From NCBI GenBank assembly GCA_964481175.1, contig CAYZSZ010000006.1, forward strand, positions 1 to 46,828: DNA of 46,828 nucleotides, written 5' to 3'. This document shows, piece by piece, positions 1-7,487 of this stretch. Position 1 is the stretch's first letter. The number at the start of each line of letters is the position of its first letter. The notes below the pieces were generated by a model that did not search any database, was not told where the DNA came from, and saw only the letters and a list, made by a program, of their open reading frames with translations. Source of the DNA: JAGOVB01 sp964481175 (lineage in GTDB: Bacteria; Patescibacteriota; Minisyncoccia; Phycocordibacterales; PALSA-1337). A program made the translations under genes and the position numbers.

Positions 1-28
1 TTAAAAGTCAATAAAACAGGGGGTTCTA

Positions 29-718
29 CTATCTTAGCGAATACCGGCTCCATCTACGCTCTCCTTCCCTTTTTACGAGGCCCTTTTCAACCATATCAAT
101 GAGCTCTCTTTGAATAGTCTTTTCACTACAGTCAGTCACTACCTGCGCAACGTCTTTTATCGTCAAATTTGAACGAGTCTTTAATAGGCCGAGAATAGTC
201 TCTTGTCTATTGTTTTTCTTTGGCACTTCGGCAACTTTGTCCTTTACGACAGGTACGTCACTTTTGGCTTTAATTATATCTTCTTTAAAGAATGACTCAG
301 AAAGAACGTACCCTTTTGTTTCTCGTTCGATAACCAGATTGTCTTTTAGAATATTTGCAATCTTTTCGACCTCGACACGCAAAATATTGTAGTTCATCTC
401 GGACAGTAACCCCGACATATGTGCCAAACTGAGTGTGGATAAGATCTCCAATATGTCAGAAAACACAGTTCTTACAGCGAAATCCTTGTCGAACGACTGA
501 TCATCGTTCAATGTAAGTGCTGCAGACATCAAAGTCATACTTCTTTCGCGCAACTTCCATTTTATAGGCTCTTTGTCCTTTATTAAATTAGAGACAAGGT
601 AAAGGGCAGCGACAACTTTTTCTGTCTTTTTGAAAACCTGCTTGAGATAAGGCTCTCCAGAGAAAAATCCAAGCTTGGTAAAATCCTCATTACTTTCTAT
701 GTCTTTGAAGTAGTTCAT
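29..718 (-). CDS. HTH (winged-helix) regulator-like protein, 229 aa
   Basis: The C-terminal ~60 residues (from RQETILGLL to the end) look like a DeoR/MarR-type winged helix: an ILGLL first helix, an NLTIKDVAQVV segment, then a recognition helix around SEKTIQRELIDMVEKGL and a wing ending RRWSRYSLR. The N-terminal ~140 residues are helical and resemble the four-helix S23-like proteins common in reduced genomes. The likely role is DNA-binding regulation, with unknown target and ligand. Start: ATG at 718 with AAAAGGA a few bases upstream and a separate promoter about 50 bases further up, so this gene has a real leader, unlike most of its neighbours. It is divergent from ftsK. The family assignment of the N-terminus is uncertain. 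Confidence 0.75.
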   Translation of the reverse strand: MNYFKDIESNEDFTKLGFFSGEPYLKQVFKKTEKVVAALYLVSNLIKDKEPIKWKLRERSMTLMSAALTLNDDQSFDKDFAVRTVFSDILEILSTLSLAHMSGLLSEMNYNILRVEVEKIANILKDNLVIERETKGYVLSESFFKEDIIKAKSDVPVVKDKVAEVPKKNNRQETILGLLKTRSNLTIKDVAQVVTDCSEKTIQRELIDMVEKGLVKREGERRWSRYSLR

Positions 719-772
719 TGTCCTTTTAGTCTTTAAAATGTCTCTTATTACCTAAGCGACTTTTATGTGTCC

Positions 773-802
773 ATTATATGCTTGTCCATGTCTATTTGTA
801 AA
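773..802 (-). promoter_or_regulatory. Sigma70-type promoter of the HTH gene
   Basis: On the minus strand TTTACA (802-797), an 18-base spacer and TATAAT (778-773) lie upstream of the HTH gene. The predicted transcript starts near 766, giving a leader of roughly 48 bases that contains AAAAGGA before the ATG. Confidence 0.65.
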
Positions 803-829
803 GCGTTCTGGCCGTATTTTTACAATCCA

Positions 830-847
830 TGATATTATTGTTGTATG
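830..847 (+). promoter_or_regulatory. Leaderless extended -10 promoter of ftsK
   Basis: TG-a-TATTAT ends at 838 and is followed by exactly six bases and the ftsK ATG at 845, so the transcript is predicted to start on the start codon. No good -35 is visible at the normal spacing. Confidence 0.6.
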
Positions 848-2962
848 GCAAAAAAGAAAGAAAACAAAGATTTCTCTTTGAAAAGTGAGATCGGAAAAGA
901 TACAACAAAAGCAATAGTTGCTATACTCTTTTTTGCAGCTGCACTGGTCACTGTTTTAGCTTCTGTTAATAAAGCAGGGTACGTTGGTACTCATATATAC
1001 TCTTTTTTTAAGTACTTGTTTGGTATCGGCTATTTTCTTTTCCCTCTTCTACTTATTATGTTGGGAGTATATAGCCTGACTGACTCAGAACAGAAGCTAC
1101 GGGTAAGCAAAATTGTGAGCGCATTTCTATTCTTTATATCCGGTTTAGGTATTATCAATATCTTTCCAGGACATAATGGCGGTGTTGTAGGTAACCTGAT
1201 ATCTTCTCCACTCATTCGACTTTTTGATGTCTATGCAACAGTAGCAATACTCATCGCTATTCTAATCATTTCAATACTCGTACTGTTCGAGGCACATTTT
1301 ACTCAGGAGTCACTCGCATTCTGGAATTGGTTCAAAAAAGAAAAGAAAGAAATAGATGAGGATGAGATCGACGAACAAGTAGAAAAAGTACGCGAGCAAA
1401 TAGAAGAGCAGGAAGAAGAAGCGGAGGTTGTAAAACCTGCCCTCAAAGTAAAAGCTCCGGAATTTGTAGAGGACAAGGATTTTGAACCTGCTCCTACATT
1501 TAGCCGAAGCGGTAAAACATACGAGCCACCTCCCCTCACCCTCCTTGAGCGGGACAAAGGCAAGCCCGAGGTGGGAGATATCAAGGCAAATGCAAACATC
1601 ATCAAACGCACCCTTTTGAATTTCGGTATTGATGTCGAAATGGATGAAATATCAATCGGACCTTCGGTTACCCGATATGCCCTCAAGCCTGCAGAAGGAG
1701 TAAAGCTGGCAAAGATCGTTGCCCTAAACAATGACCTTGCCCTCGCTCTTGCGGCACACCCAATCCGTATCGAAGCCCCCATCCCTGGCAAATCGCTCGT
1801 GGGTATCGAGATCCCAAACACCACAAAGACCATGGTCGGCCTTGCATCTCTATTGAGCTCAGAAGAGTACCAAGACTCTCCAAAACCGTTACTCATATCT
1901 CTTGGAAAAGGCATATCTGGAAAGCCTGTCTTTGCGAATCTGGCCAAAGCACCTCACATGCTCATTGCTGGTACAACTGGTTCTGGAAAATCAGTGACCA
2001 TTCACACCCTTATTACCTCTTTGCTCTATAGAAACTCACCAGAGGACCTCAAATTTATCTTTATCGACCCAAAACGCGTAGAACTCACTCTGTACAATAA
2101 GATCCCCCACCTACTTACTCCAGTTATTACCGATGCTAAAAAAGCAATCCTCGCACTACGTTGGGCAGCAAAAGAAATGAGCCGCCGATACGATGTTCTC
2201 GAACAACACAAGTGCCGAGATATTGAGTCTTTCCACAAATCTCGTTCAAAAGATAGCGAGACGATGCCATATATGGTCATCATCATCGATGAGCTCGCAG
2301 ATATCATGCAAACCTACCCTCGAGAGCTTGAAAGTGCTATCGTACGTCTCGCTCAGATGAGCCGAGCTGTCGGTATCCACCTCATCCTCTCAACCCAGCG
2401 ACCGAGCGTAAACGTCATCACCGGTCTCATCAAGGCAAACATCCCTACTCGTCTCGCCCTCCAAGTAAGCTCGCAGATCGACTCAAGAACCATTCTCGAC
2501 GCACCTGGGGCAGAAAAACTATTGGGCGCCGGAGACACCCTGTACCAAGGAGCCGAGATGTCAAAACCTATCCGTCTTCAGTCTGCGTATGTATCTGAAG
2601 CAGAGCTAAAGGATGTTGTTAACTACCTCATCGATTCATACAAAGATGAAATCATGGATGAAATAAACCTCACTGCACCAGAGCTTCCGGGAAGCAACAG
2701 CATGTTCGAATCAAGCATGGGTGACGATGAGCTTGGCGAAGAAGATGACATGTATGAAGATGCTCGTGCTGTTGTCGCTGAAGCTGGCAAAGCAAGCACT
2801 TCATACCTTCAAAGAAAGCTTGGCATAGGCTACTCTCGCGCAGCACGTCTCATGGATATGCTTGAACAAAAAGGCGTTATCGGTCCAGCAAATGGATCAA
2901 AGCCTCGTGAAGTAATCGGTAGCGAAGCTATTTCTTCTCCAGCCGATGAACCTGCGCAATAG
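845..2962 (+). CDS. ftsK: DNA translocase FtsK/SpoIIIE family
   Basis: Septum-anchored ATP-driven DNA pump that clears chromosomal DNA from the closing division site. Residues ~20-150 carry four hydrophobic segments (membrane anchor), followed by a short acidic linker (~165-195) much smaller than the E. coli linker. The motor has Walker A GTTGSGKS (376-383), the RecA-like sheet, and Walker B MVIIIDELAD (477-486). A gamma winged-helix domain that reads polar DNA motifs sits at about 648-692 (STSYLQRKLGIGYSRAARLM). 705 residues is the usual short-linker FtsK size. The gene is complete and overlaps the next small gene by 17 bases; recA follows. The extended -10 box six bases before the ATG suggests a leaderless mRNA. 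Confidence 0.97.
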   Translation: MAKKKENKDFSLKSEIGKDTTKAIVAILFFAAALVTVLASVNKAGYVGTHIYSFFKYLFGIGYFLFPLLLIMLGVYSLTDSEQKLRVSKIVSAFLFFISGLGIINIFPGHNGGVVGNLISSPLIRLFDVYATVAILIAILIISILVLFEAHFTQESLAFWNWFKKEKKEIDEDEIDEQVEKVREQIEEQEEEAEVVKPALKVKAPEFVEDKDFEPAPTFSRSGKTYEPPPLTLLERDKGKPEVGDIKANANIIKRTLLNFGIDVEMDEISIGPSVTRYALKPAEGVKLAKIVALNNDLALALAAHPIRIEAPIPGKSLVGIEIPNTTKTMVGLASLLSSEEYQDSPKPLLISLGKGISGKPVFANLAKAPHMLIAGTTGSGKSVTIHTLITSLLYRNSPEDLKFIFIDPKRVELTLYNKIPHLLTPVITDAKKAILALRWAAKEMSRRYDVLEQHKCRDIESFHKSRSKDSETMPYMVIIIDELADIMQTYPRELESAIVRLAQMSRAVGIHLILSTQRPSVNVITGLIKANIPTRLALQVSSQIDSRTILDAPGAEKLLGAGDTLYQGAEMSKPIRLQSAYVSEAELKDVVNYLIDSYKDEIMDEINLTAPELPGSNSMFESSMGDDELGEEDDMYEDARAVVAEAGKASTSYLQRKLGIGYSRAARLMDMLEQKGVIGPANGSKPREVIGSEAISSPADEPAQ

Positions 2963-3296
2963 ACTAAAAAACACAGGCATTATTCTCCTTATCCTCATCG
3001 TGGTGGGCTATTCCCTTTTTACTGCTCGTAGTTTGATACGTGGACCAGTTTTAAATGTTTATGAGCCTGCAGATGGAGCAATAATCGCAACTACTACAGT
3101 AGTCATCCGAGGCTACGCACCTAATGCAAAAATAATTACACTCAACGATCAGCCGATATTGATCGACGAACAAGGAAACTTTGGTGAAATACGTCTTCTC
3201 GAGAAAGGTGAAAATGTGTATAAGCTGTTTATAAAGGATAGGTTCAATCGAGAAAACCAGAAAATACTTCGTATTTTTAGACAAGCTACATTTTAG
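2946..3296 (+). CDS. Small membrane-anchored protein with Ig-like domain
   Basis: 116 residues. A hydrophobic segment at ~10-28 (IILLILIVVGYSLFTA) is a likely uncleaved signal anchor. The remainder is a single beta-rich module (LNVYEPADGAII ... VVIRGYAPNAKIITLNDQ ... FGEIRLLEKGENVYKLFIKD) typical of the glucodextranase-B / bacterial Ig-like fold, which would sit outside the membrane. The ATG overlaps the ftsK end by 17 bases, so translation is probably coupled. It lies between ftsK and recA, but nothing in the sequence shows a role in DNA handling; an envelope or cell-surface role is more likely. Function unknown. Confidence 0.75.
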   Translation: MNLRNRLKNTGIILLILIVVGYSLFTARSLIRGPVLNVYEPADGAIIATTTVVIRGYAPNAKIITLNDQPILIDEQGNFGEIRLLEKGENVYKLFIKDRFNRENQKILRIFRQATF

Positions 3297-3315
3297 AAAT
3301 ATTTCATGTATGATT

Positions 3316-3324
3316 TGGTATAGT
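3316..3324 (+). promoter_or_regulatory. Possible extended -10 promoter of recA
   Basis: TG-g-TATAGT (3316-3324) lies between the small Ig-like gene and recA. The predicted start is near 3331, leaving a short, A/T-rich leader without a Shine-Dalgarno sequence. No SOS (LexA) box was recognised. Confidence 0.4.
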
Positions 3325-3352
3325 TGGTTCACTATCAGATTAATTTTATTTT

Positions 3353-4411
3353 ATGCCTAAGAAAACTACAAAAACCAAACCAACAGAAGCTGAACAAATC
3401 ACCGAAACAAATGAAATAAAAGAAGAACGACCTTCTTTTGCCGGCGTAGCAGATACACTCGATGCTATCCGTACCAAATTTGGCGATGACGCCATCATGA
3501 AACTAGGAGAAAAACCTAAGGTAGATGTAAATGCCATCCCTACCGGCTCTATCGGTCTCGACGCCGCACTCGGTGTCGGAGGTATCCCTCGTGGGCGTAT
3601 CATCGAAATCTTTGGTCCAGAATCATCTGGTAAGACCACCCTATCCCTACACATCGTTGCAGAAGCTCAAAAGCGCGGAGGTATCTGTGCCTTTATCGAT
3701 GCGGAACATGCGATGGATCCAGAGTACGCAAAGCGTCTCGGTGTTCGTACTGACGAACTACTCATCTCTCAGCCAGACAATGGCGAGCAAGGCCTCGAGA
3801 TCGTCGAGAGCCTAGTACGCTCTGGGAAGATGGATGTAGTCGTTATCGACTCAGTAGCTGCCCTCACCCCTAAAGACGAGATAGAGGGCGATATGGGCGC
3901 AATACACATGGGTAAACAGGCTCGCCTCATGTCTCAAGCCCTCCGAAAGCTCACAAGCATCGTAGCCAAGTCAAAAACCGTAGTTATCTTTATAAACCAG
4001 ATCCGTATGCAGATCGGAGTCATGTTTGGCAATCCAGAGACTACCCCAGGAGGAAAAGCCCTCAAATTCTACACTTCAGTCCGTCTCGATATCCGACGTA
4101 TTGCCCAGATCAAAAAAGGCGAAGAAATCATGGGAGGTCGTGTGCGTGTAAAAGTAGTCAAAAACAAAGTAGCTGCTCCCTTCAAGCAAACTGAGTTCGA
4201 CCTCATGTATAACGAAGGTATTTCACAAGAAGGCGAAATCATCGCCCTCGGTGAGAAGATGGGTCTCATCCAAAAGACCGGTACTTCATACAACTATGGG
4301 GAAATAAAGCTTGGCCGAGGATACGACGCAACTCGTCAGTTCCTGAAGGAAGACAAAAATCTTAGCGACAAGATCCTAGCTGAGATTAGACAAAAATTAA
4401 AAGAAGAGTAA
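3353..4411 (+). CDS. recA: Recombinase RecA
   Basis: Core ATPase for homologous strand exchange and SOS sensing. It has a ~25-residue lysine/glutamate-rich N-terminal extension, then the classical RecA core with Walker A GPESSGKT (88-95), a DAEHAMDPEYAKRLGV block, Walker B VVVIDSVAALTP, the loop region around MGKQARLMSQALRKL and FINQIRMQIGVMFGNPETTPGGKALKFY. The acidic C-terminal tail usual in proteobacteria is nearly absent (ends RQKLKEE). 352 residues. No Shine-Dalgarno sequence precedes the ATG. A TG-g-TATAGT box ends at 3324, giving a predicted ~20-base leader. efp starts 9 bases after the stop. Confidence 0.98.
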   Translation: MPKKTTKTKPTEAEQITETNEIKEERPSFAGVADTLDAIRTKFGDDAIMKLGEKPKVDVNAIPTGSIGLDAALGVGGIPRGRIIEIFGPESSGKTTLSLHIVAEAQKRGGICAFIDAEHAMDPEYAKRLGVRTDELLISQPDNGEQGLEIVESLVRSGKMDVVVIDSVAALTPKDEIEGDMGAIHMGKQARLMSQALRKLTSIVAKSKTVVIFINQIRMQIGVMFGNPETTPGGKALKFYTSVRLDIRRIAQIKKGEEIMGGRVRVKVVKNKVAAPFKQTEFDLMYNEGISQEGEIIALGEKMGLIQKTGTSYNYGEIKLGRGYDATRQFLKEDKNLSDKILAEIRQKLKEE

Positions 4412-4420
4412 TATAGTGCC

Positions 4421-4987
4421 ATGCTTGAATATAACGAAATTGTAGAACGAAAATACATTGTTTTTAACGGTGATCCATACGAAGTCCTCTCTTCGCATGT
4501 ATTTCGCAAACAACAGCGAAAGCCTGTTAATGCAACAAAATTAAAAAACCTCTTTACCGGCAAGGTAACTGAATACTCTTTCCATCAGTCAGAAAAAGCT
4601 GAGGAAGCTATCATCGACAAACGAGACGTAAAATACCTTTATACAAACAAAGGAGAGATGTGGTTCTGTGAGGCAAACGATCCATCAAAACGCTTTAGCA
4701 TGTCAGAGGAATTCCTCGGACCGCAGTCTAAATACATAAAGGCAAACACCATCATTCCCCTCCTCTCATTTGCAGAGCGACCGATCGGCCTCAAATTCCC
4801 TATCACCGTCGACCTCAAAGTAACTGAAGCAGCACCTGCAGTACGTGGAGACACTGTCACTGGTGGCTCAAAGAACGTCACACTCGAAACAGGAGCAACT
4901 ATAAACGTACCTATGTTCGTAAATGAAGGAGATATCATCCGAATCAACACAGAAACTGCGGAATATCGAGAACGAGTGACGAAATAA
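4421..4987 (+). CDS. efp: Translation elongation factor P with divergent tip loop
   Basis: Binds between the ribosomal P and E sites and relieves stalling at polyproline. Full length (188 aa) with three beta-barrel domains: KOW-like N-terminal domain, central OB domain (~66-125) and C-terminal OB domain containing the diagnostic GDTVTGGSKNVTLETGA block. The domain-I loop that reaches the peptidyl-transferase centre reads FRKQQRKPVNATKLKNL instead of a (K)PGKGQ-type loop. Aligned on the conserved KLKNL, the position of the modified E. coli Lys34 is Gln32. I recall similar loops in other Parcubacteria sequences, so this is probably lineage-wide. No EpmA- or EpmB-like modification gene is seen here. 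Last gene of the ftsK-recA run; a terminator follows. Confidence 0.95.
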   Translation: MLEYNEIVERKYIVFNGDPYEVLSSHVFRKQQRKPVNATKLKNLFTGKVTEYSFHQSEKAEEAIIDKRDVKYLYTNKGEMWFCEANDPSKRFSMSEEFLGPQSKYIKANTIIPLLSFAERPIGLKFPITVDLKVTEAAPAVRGDTVTGGSKNVTLETGATINVPMFVNEGDIIRINTETAEYRERVTK

Positions 4988-4994
4988 AATGAAC

Positions 4995-5028
4995 AAACGG
5001 CACTCTATTCCAGAGTGCCGTTTCGTTT
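4995..5028 (+). terminator. Rho-independent terminator after efp
   Basis: A perfect 12-bp stem (4995-5006 with 5012-5023), a 5-base loop and a short T-rich tail (TTTCGTTT). It closes the plus-strand ftsK-recA-efp group. Confidence 0.85.
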
Positions 5029-5045
5029 GAGGTCCGCCATTACAG

Positions 5046-5324
5046 CTAACCCGTTTCCGCGATCGCCTGATAATTGTTTCCTGAATCTTTTTCATCGAGA
5101 TACTGACAGAGTTTTACCACAGCCTCCCTGGCCGATTGACCCATTTCAGCCTCCCGAGGCCAATCATCGTCAGTACGATACTCGATCCCCAACTGCGCCT
5201 TAAGCGCTTCACGGACCACCCTAGAGAGTCGCTTCACCTCATCAGCAAACGCTTTTTCTGGAAAGAACATCGCTGCCCGGCCCCAGAACTTTTCTGTTAC
5301 TCGCAAGAATCCTGAAACTTTCAT
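5046..5324 (-). CDS. Small helical protein of unknown function, 92 aa
   Basis: Not recognised. The start is placed at the ATG at 5324 rather than ten codons upstream, because AAAGGA precedes it at normal spacing and the first extra codons would lie in the leader. It begins MKVSGFLRVTEKFWGRA, and the rest is predicted mostly alpha-helical and charged, with FADEVKRLSRVVREALKAQL and QSAREAVVKLCQYLDEK as amphipathic segments. Codons are more G/C-rich than in flanking genes. It is a monocistronic unit with its own TTGACA-type promoter, lying between the efp terminator and the rpsR terminator. No signal peptide or membrane segment. Confidence 0.6.
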   Translation of the reverse strand: MKVSGFLRVTEKFWGRAAMFFPEKAFADEVKRLSRVVREALKAQLGIEYRTDDDWPREAEMGQSAREAVVKLCQYLDEKDSGNNYQAIAETG

Positions 5325-5353
5325 GGTTATCCTTTCTTTGTGATTCAAATGCA

Positions 5354-5381
5354 ATACTAATCAAAAGTACAACATTGTCAA
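5354..5381 (-). promoter_or_regulatory. Promoter of the 92-aa gene
   Basis: TTGACA (5381-5376), a 16-base spacer and TAGTAT (5359-5354) on the minus strand. The predicted start near 5347 gives a leader of about 22 bases that carries AAAGGA before the ATG at 5324. Confidence 0.6.
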
Positions 5382-5400
5382 TATACAAAGTACCAAAACA

Positions 5401-5427
5401 AAAAAGCCACCTCGCGGTGGCTTTTTT
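5401..5427 (-). terminator. Terminator of the rpsF-ssb-rpsR operon
   Basis: GCCACC/GGTGGC stem with a TCGC loop, flanked by A and T runs. It lies just downstream of rpsR on the minus strand and could act in both directions. Confidence 0.85.
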
Positions 5428-5436
5428 GTTTTAACA

Positions 5437-5640
5437 TTATCTCGCTACGAATGGCAGAAGTCCGATGAATCGAGCTCGCTTTACAGCTTCGCTCAACTGT
5501 CGCTGGCTTTTAGCGCTCACTCCTGTCTTCTTTCGAGCGAGCATACGGCCGTGAGGGTTTAGAAACTTTTTGAGGATTTCTGTGTCCTTGTAGTCAATAT
5601 GCTTGATATTGTTTTGTGAAAAGTAACACTGTTTGTTCAT
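5437..5640 (-). CDS. rpsR: 30S ribosomal protein S18
   Basis: Small-subunit platform protein that binds 16S rRNA together with S6. 67 residues, a little short but complete. Diagnostic features are IDYKDTEILKKFLNPHGRM, the KKTGVSAKSQRQLSEAVKRARFIGLLPF block and the basic C-terminus. Last gene of rpsF-ssb-rpsR, a gene order conserved across bacteria. The intergenic stretch from ssb is 22 bases and shows no clear Shine-Dalgarno sequence. The N-terminal CYFSQNN segment has lost the zinc-binding cysteine set found in some S18 proteins. S18 is also the partner needed for S6:S18 feedback on the operon leader. Confidence 0.96.
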   Translation of the reverse strand: MNKQCYFSQNNIKHIDYKDTEILKKFLNPHGRMLARKKTGVSAKSQRQLSEAVKRARFIGLLPFVAR

Positions 5641-5662
5641 ACGTTTTTAATAATTTGTTAAT

Positions 5663-6106
5663 TTAGAATGGAATATCGTCTGGGTTGATCTCTTCTTCTG
5701 GGTAATCGATGGTGTCAGCTGGTGCTGCGGGTTGTTCGTCCCCTGCTTTAGGGGATGTGCTAGGAGCACCAGTTCCTGTGCCTCGCGGACCGAACTGTAC
5801 TCGATCTGCGACGATTTCGGTGCGGTAATTCTTTTTACCTTCCTTATCATCCCATGATCGTGTCTGCATGCGACCTTCGACAAGTGCTGATGCACCTTTC
5901 TTGAGGTACTGAGCAGCTGTCTCAGCCTGCTTTCCGAAGACTACGACATTGTGGTAGTCAGCAGCTTCTTGCTTTGCACCATTTTTATCTTTCCACACAC
6001 GGTTTGTAGCGAGGCTAAACTGACAGACTTTGATGCCTGATGGGAGAGCCTTGAGCTCTGGATCGCGTGTAAGATTTCCTATAATAAGAGCTTTGTTTAA
6101 ATACAT
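5663..6106 (-). CDS. ssb: Single-stranded DNA-binding protein
   Basis: Coats single-stranded DNA in replication, repair and recombination. An OB fold occupies residues 1-~105 (LNKALIIGNLTRDPELKALPSG ... CQFSLATNRVW ... ADYHNVVVFGKQAE ... LVEGRMQTRSW). It is followed by a Gly/Ala/Pro-rich flexible linker and the acidic tip DDIPF, which recruits partner proteins. 147 residues. Middle gene of the S6-SSB-S18 operon, 36 bases after rpsF. Complete and typical. Confidence 0.97.
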   Translation of the reverse strand: MYLNKALIIGNLTRDPELKALPSGIKVCQFSLATNRVWKDKNGAKQEAADYHNVVVFGKQAETAAQYLKKGASALVEGRMQTRSWDDKEGKKNYRTEIVADRVQFGPRGTGTGAPSTSPKAGDEQPAAPADTIDYPEEEINPDDIPF

Positions 6107-6142
6107 AGTATACGTTTAGTGAATAATCGACGTATATATAGT

Positions 6143-6601
6143 TTATGCCTCCTTTGGTGTTTCGTCTACTGGCTTTTCCGCTTCTGGAGCCGCTTCAACT
6201 GGAGCTTCTACAACAGCCTCTTCTTTCATCACTGTTGATGTTCGCTTTCCGAGATAAGTCGCCTCTCGCGGTGTATTGATGAGGAGGAATCGTAGTACCT
6301 CAGTATCCGCATCAAATGCCTCTTTAATTTTAATAATGCTTTCTGTATCTGTAGCAAACTTCACCCATCCAAAATATGCTTGAGTAAATCGAGTGTTTTT
6401 TGCACCGACTTTTTTTATCATGGTGTATGACAATGTTTCGAGCACTGGAGCCTCTTCAGCAATCATCTCAACTTTTTTAGCTGAAAGAACTGCTTTTAAT
6501 TCGTCTACTTTTGCACTTACCTTTTCTTCAGGTATTGATGAAACGAGAAGGTATCCTATTTCGTATACCTTTGGTTCATCGGTCTTTTTTGATCTAGTCA
6601 T
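6143..6601 (-). CDS. rpsF: 30S ribosomal protein S6 with Ala/Glu tail
   Basis: Primary S18 partner on the 30S platform. The ferredoxin-like core covers ~8-105 (YEIGYLLVSSIPEEKV ... MIKKVGAKNTRFTQAYFGWVKF ... VLRFLLINTP). It is followed by a low-complexity Glu/Ala/Pro tail (~120-152), longer than in E. coli. The start is placed at ATG 6601, eight codons inside the longest frame. The upstream GTG/ATG at 6625/6622 lies within a hairpin that matches the S6:S18-type leader, and 6601 is just after that structure. No Shine-Dalgarno sequence is seen. First gene of rpsF-ssb-rpsR. Confidence 0.93.
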   Translation of the reverse strand: MTRSKKTDEPKVYEIGYLLVSSIPEEKVSAKVDELKAVLSAKKVEMIAEEAPVLETLSYTMIKKVGAKNTRFTQAYFGWVKFATDTESIIKIKEAFDADTEVLRFLLINTPREATYLGKRTSTVMKEEAVVEAPVEAAPEAEKPVDETPKEA

Positions 6602-6607
6602 AGTGAT

Positions 6608-6668
6608 AAAGCAGTAATCCATCACGAAGAAATGGAGCAGGGTGACGACATGACACCCGGACTGCTTT
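6608..6668 (-). promoter_or_regulatory. Structured rpsF leader, candidate S6:S18-binding RNA
   Basis: On the minus strand an outer 8-bp helix (6668-6661 with 6615-6608) encloses CCG (6660-6658), followed at once by an inner GGTG/CACC hairpin (6657-6654 with 6644-6641). The published S6:S18 autoregulatory motif upstream of rpsF is described by a closing helix, an unpaired CCG and an adjacent hairpin. The element ends six bases before the chosen rpsF start. Its identity is inferred from layout and position only. Confidence 0.6.
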
Positions 6669-6694
6669 TAAATTATTAATGTTCGTGTAAAACG

Positions 6695-6723
6695 AGATTA
6701 TCACACCAAGAGCGTAAACGCAA
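6695..6723 (-). promoter_or_regulatory. Candidate promoter of rpsF operon
   Basis: TTGCGT (6723-6718), a 17-base spacer and TAATCT (6700-6695) on the minus strand, between tatD and the structured rpsF leader. The predicted start near 6688 would give a leader of about 87 bases. A moderate match. Confidence 0.4.
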
Positions 6724-6758
6724 TACGCCATATACAGCGTATCAGATCGGCATAAAAT

Positions 6759-7487
6759 TTACAGGAAAAAAGTGTAAAAGTTCTCTAAAATGGTGGATTT
6801 CATGTGGACAAGTGTATCTCCACGTAATTCGGCCATCTTTGCGACAATATCGACGACATTGAGAGGCGTATTTCGCTGTCCCCTTTTTGGAGAGACATAC
6901 GGACTGTCGGTCTCAGACATGATACGGTCAGAAGGAATATGTTTGACCAAAGCATCATAATCACGAGCAAAAGTGATGACTCCTGTGAAAGAAATCGAGT
7001 AGCCCAAATCTAGAAAATTATTTGCATCTTCGAGAGTTCCGGCAAAAAAGTGTGCATTTGCTCTAACTGACTTGTCTTTTATCATATTGTAAACATCTTT
7101 GTATGCATCTCGTATGTGGAGCATCAGAGGCTTGTTGAGCTCTTGAGCTAGAGCTATCTGTTTTTCAAAAACTTCTTTTTGTTTGCTGTTTGGGTATTTA
7201 TAGTCGAGACCACATTCCCCTATTCCCACAACTTTCTTTTCTTGAGCAAGTTGTTTGTAAGCATCATAGTCAAATCCTTCTTCGGCGTATATAGGATGAC
7301 AGCCGACAATGGCCCAGATATTGTCATGAGCTCGAGCTATTTCAACTGCCTTTTTTGAAGTCTCAAAAGTAGTACCGACAACAATGGTGCCGATCTTCTT
7401 TTCTTTCATTTGAGCGATGATTTCTTCGCGATCTACGTCAAAATCAGGAAAGTTTAAGTGTGAATGGATATCGATATACTCAATCAT
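6759..7487 (-). CDS. tatD: TatD family metal-dependent deoxyribonuclease
   Basis: TIM-barrel amidohydrolase with 3'-5' exonuclease activity in characterised members. It has the metal-site motif DIHSHLNF (H8, H10), IGECGLDYKY with the bridging glutamate, LHIRDA, HFFAG and the closing SETDSPYVSP. At 242 residues it is slightly shorter than E. coli TatD. The ATG overlaps the metG stop by four bases, the usual metG-tatD pairing in bacteria. It probably belongs to the minus-strand glyS-M16-permease-metG-tatD run. Confidence 0.94.
   Translation of the reverse strand: MIEYIDIHSHLNFPDFDVDREEIIAQMKEKKIGTIVVGTTFETSKKAVEIARAHDNIWAIVGCHPIYAEEGFDYDAYKQLAQEKKVVGIGECGLDYKYPNSKQKEVFEKQIALAQELNKPLMLHIRDAYKDVYNMIKDKSVRANAHFFAGTLEDANNFLDLGYSISFTGVITFARDYDALVKHIPSDRIMSETDSPYVSPKRGQRNTPLNVVDIVAKMAELRGDTLVHMKSTILENFYTFFL

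Noticed and set aside
1303..1947. 214-aa frame antisense to ftsK
   Set aside because: Low-complexity serine-rich translation of the ftsK complement, no start signal and no domain.
6602..6625. GTG/ATG at 6625/6622 as rpsF start
   Set aside because: Both lie inside the structured leader. The ATG at 6601 follows the structure and starts a normal S6 N-terminus.
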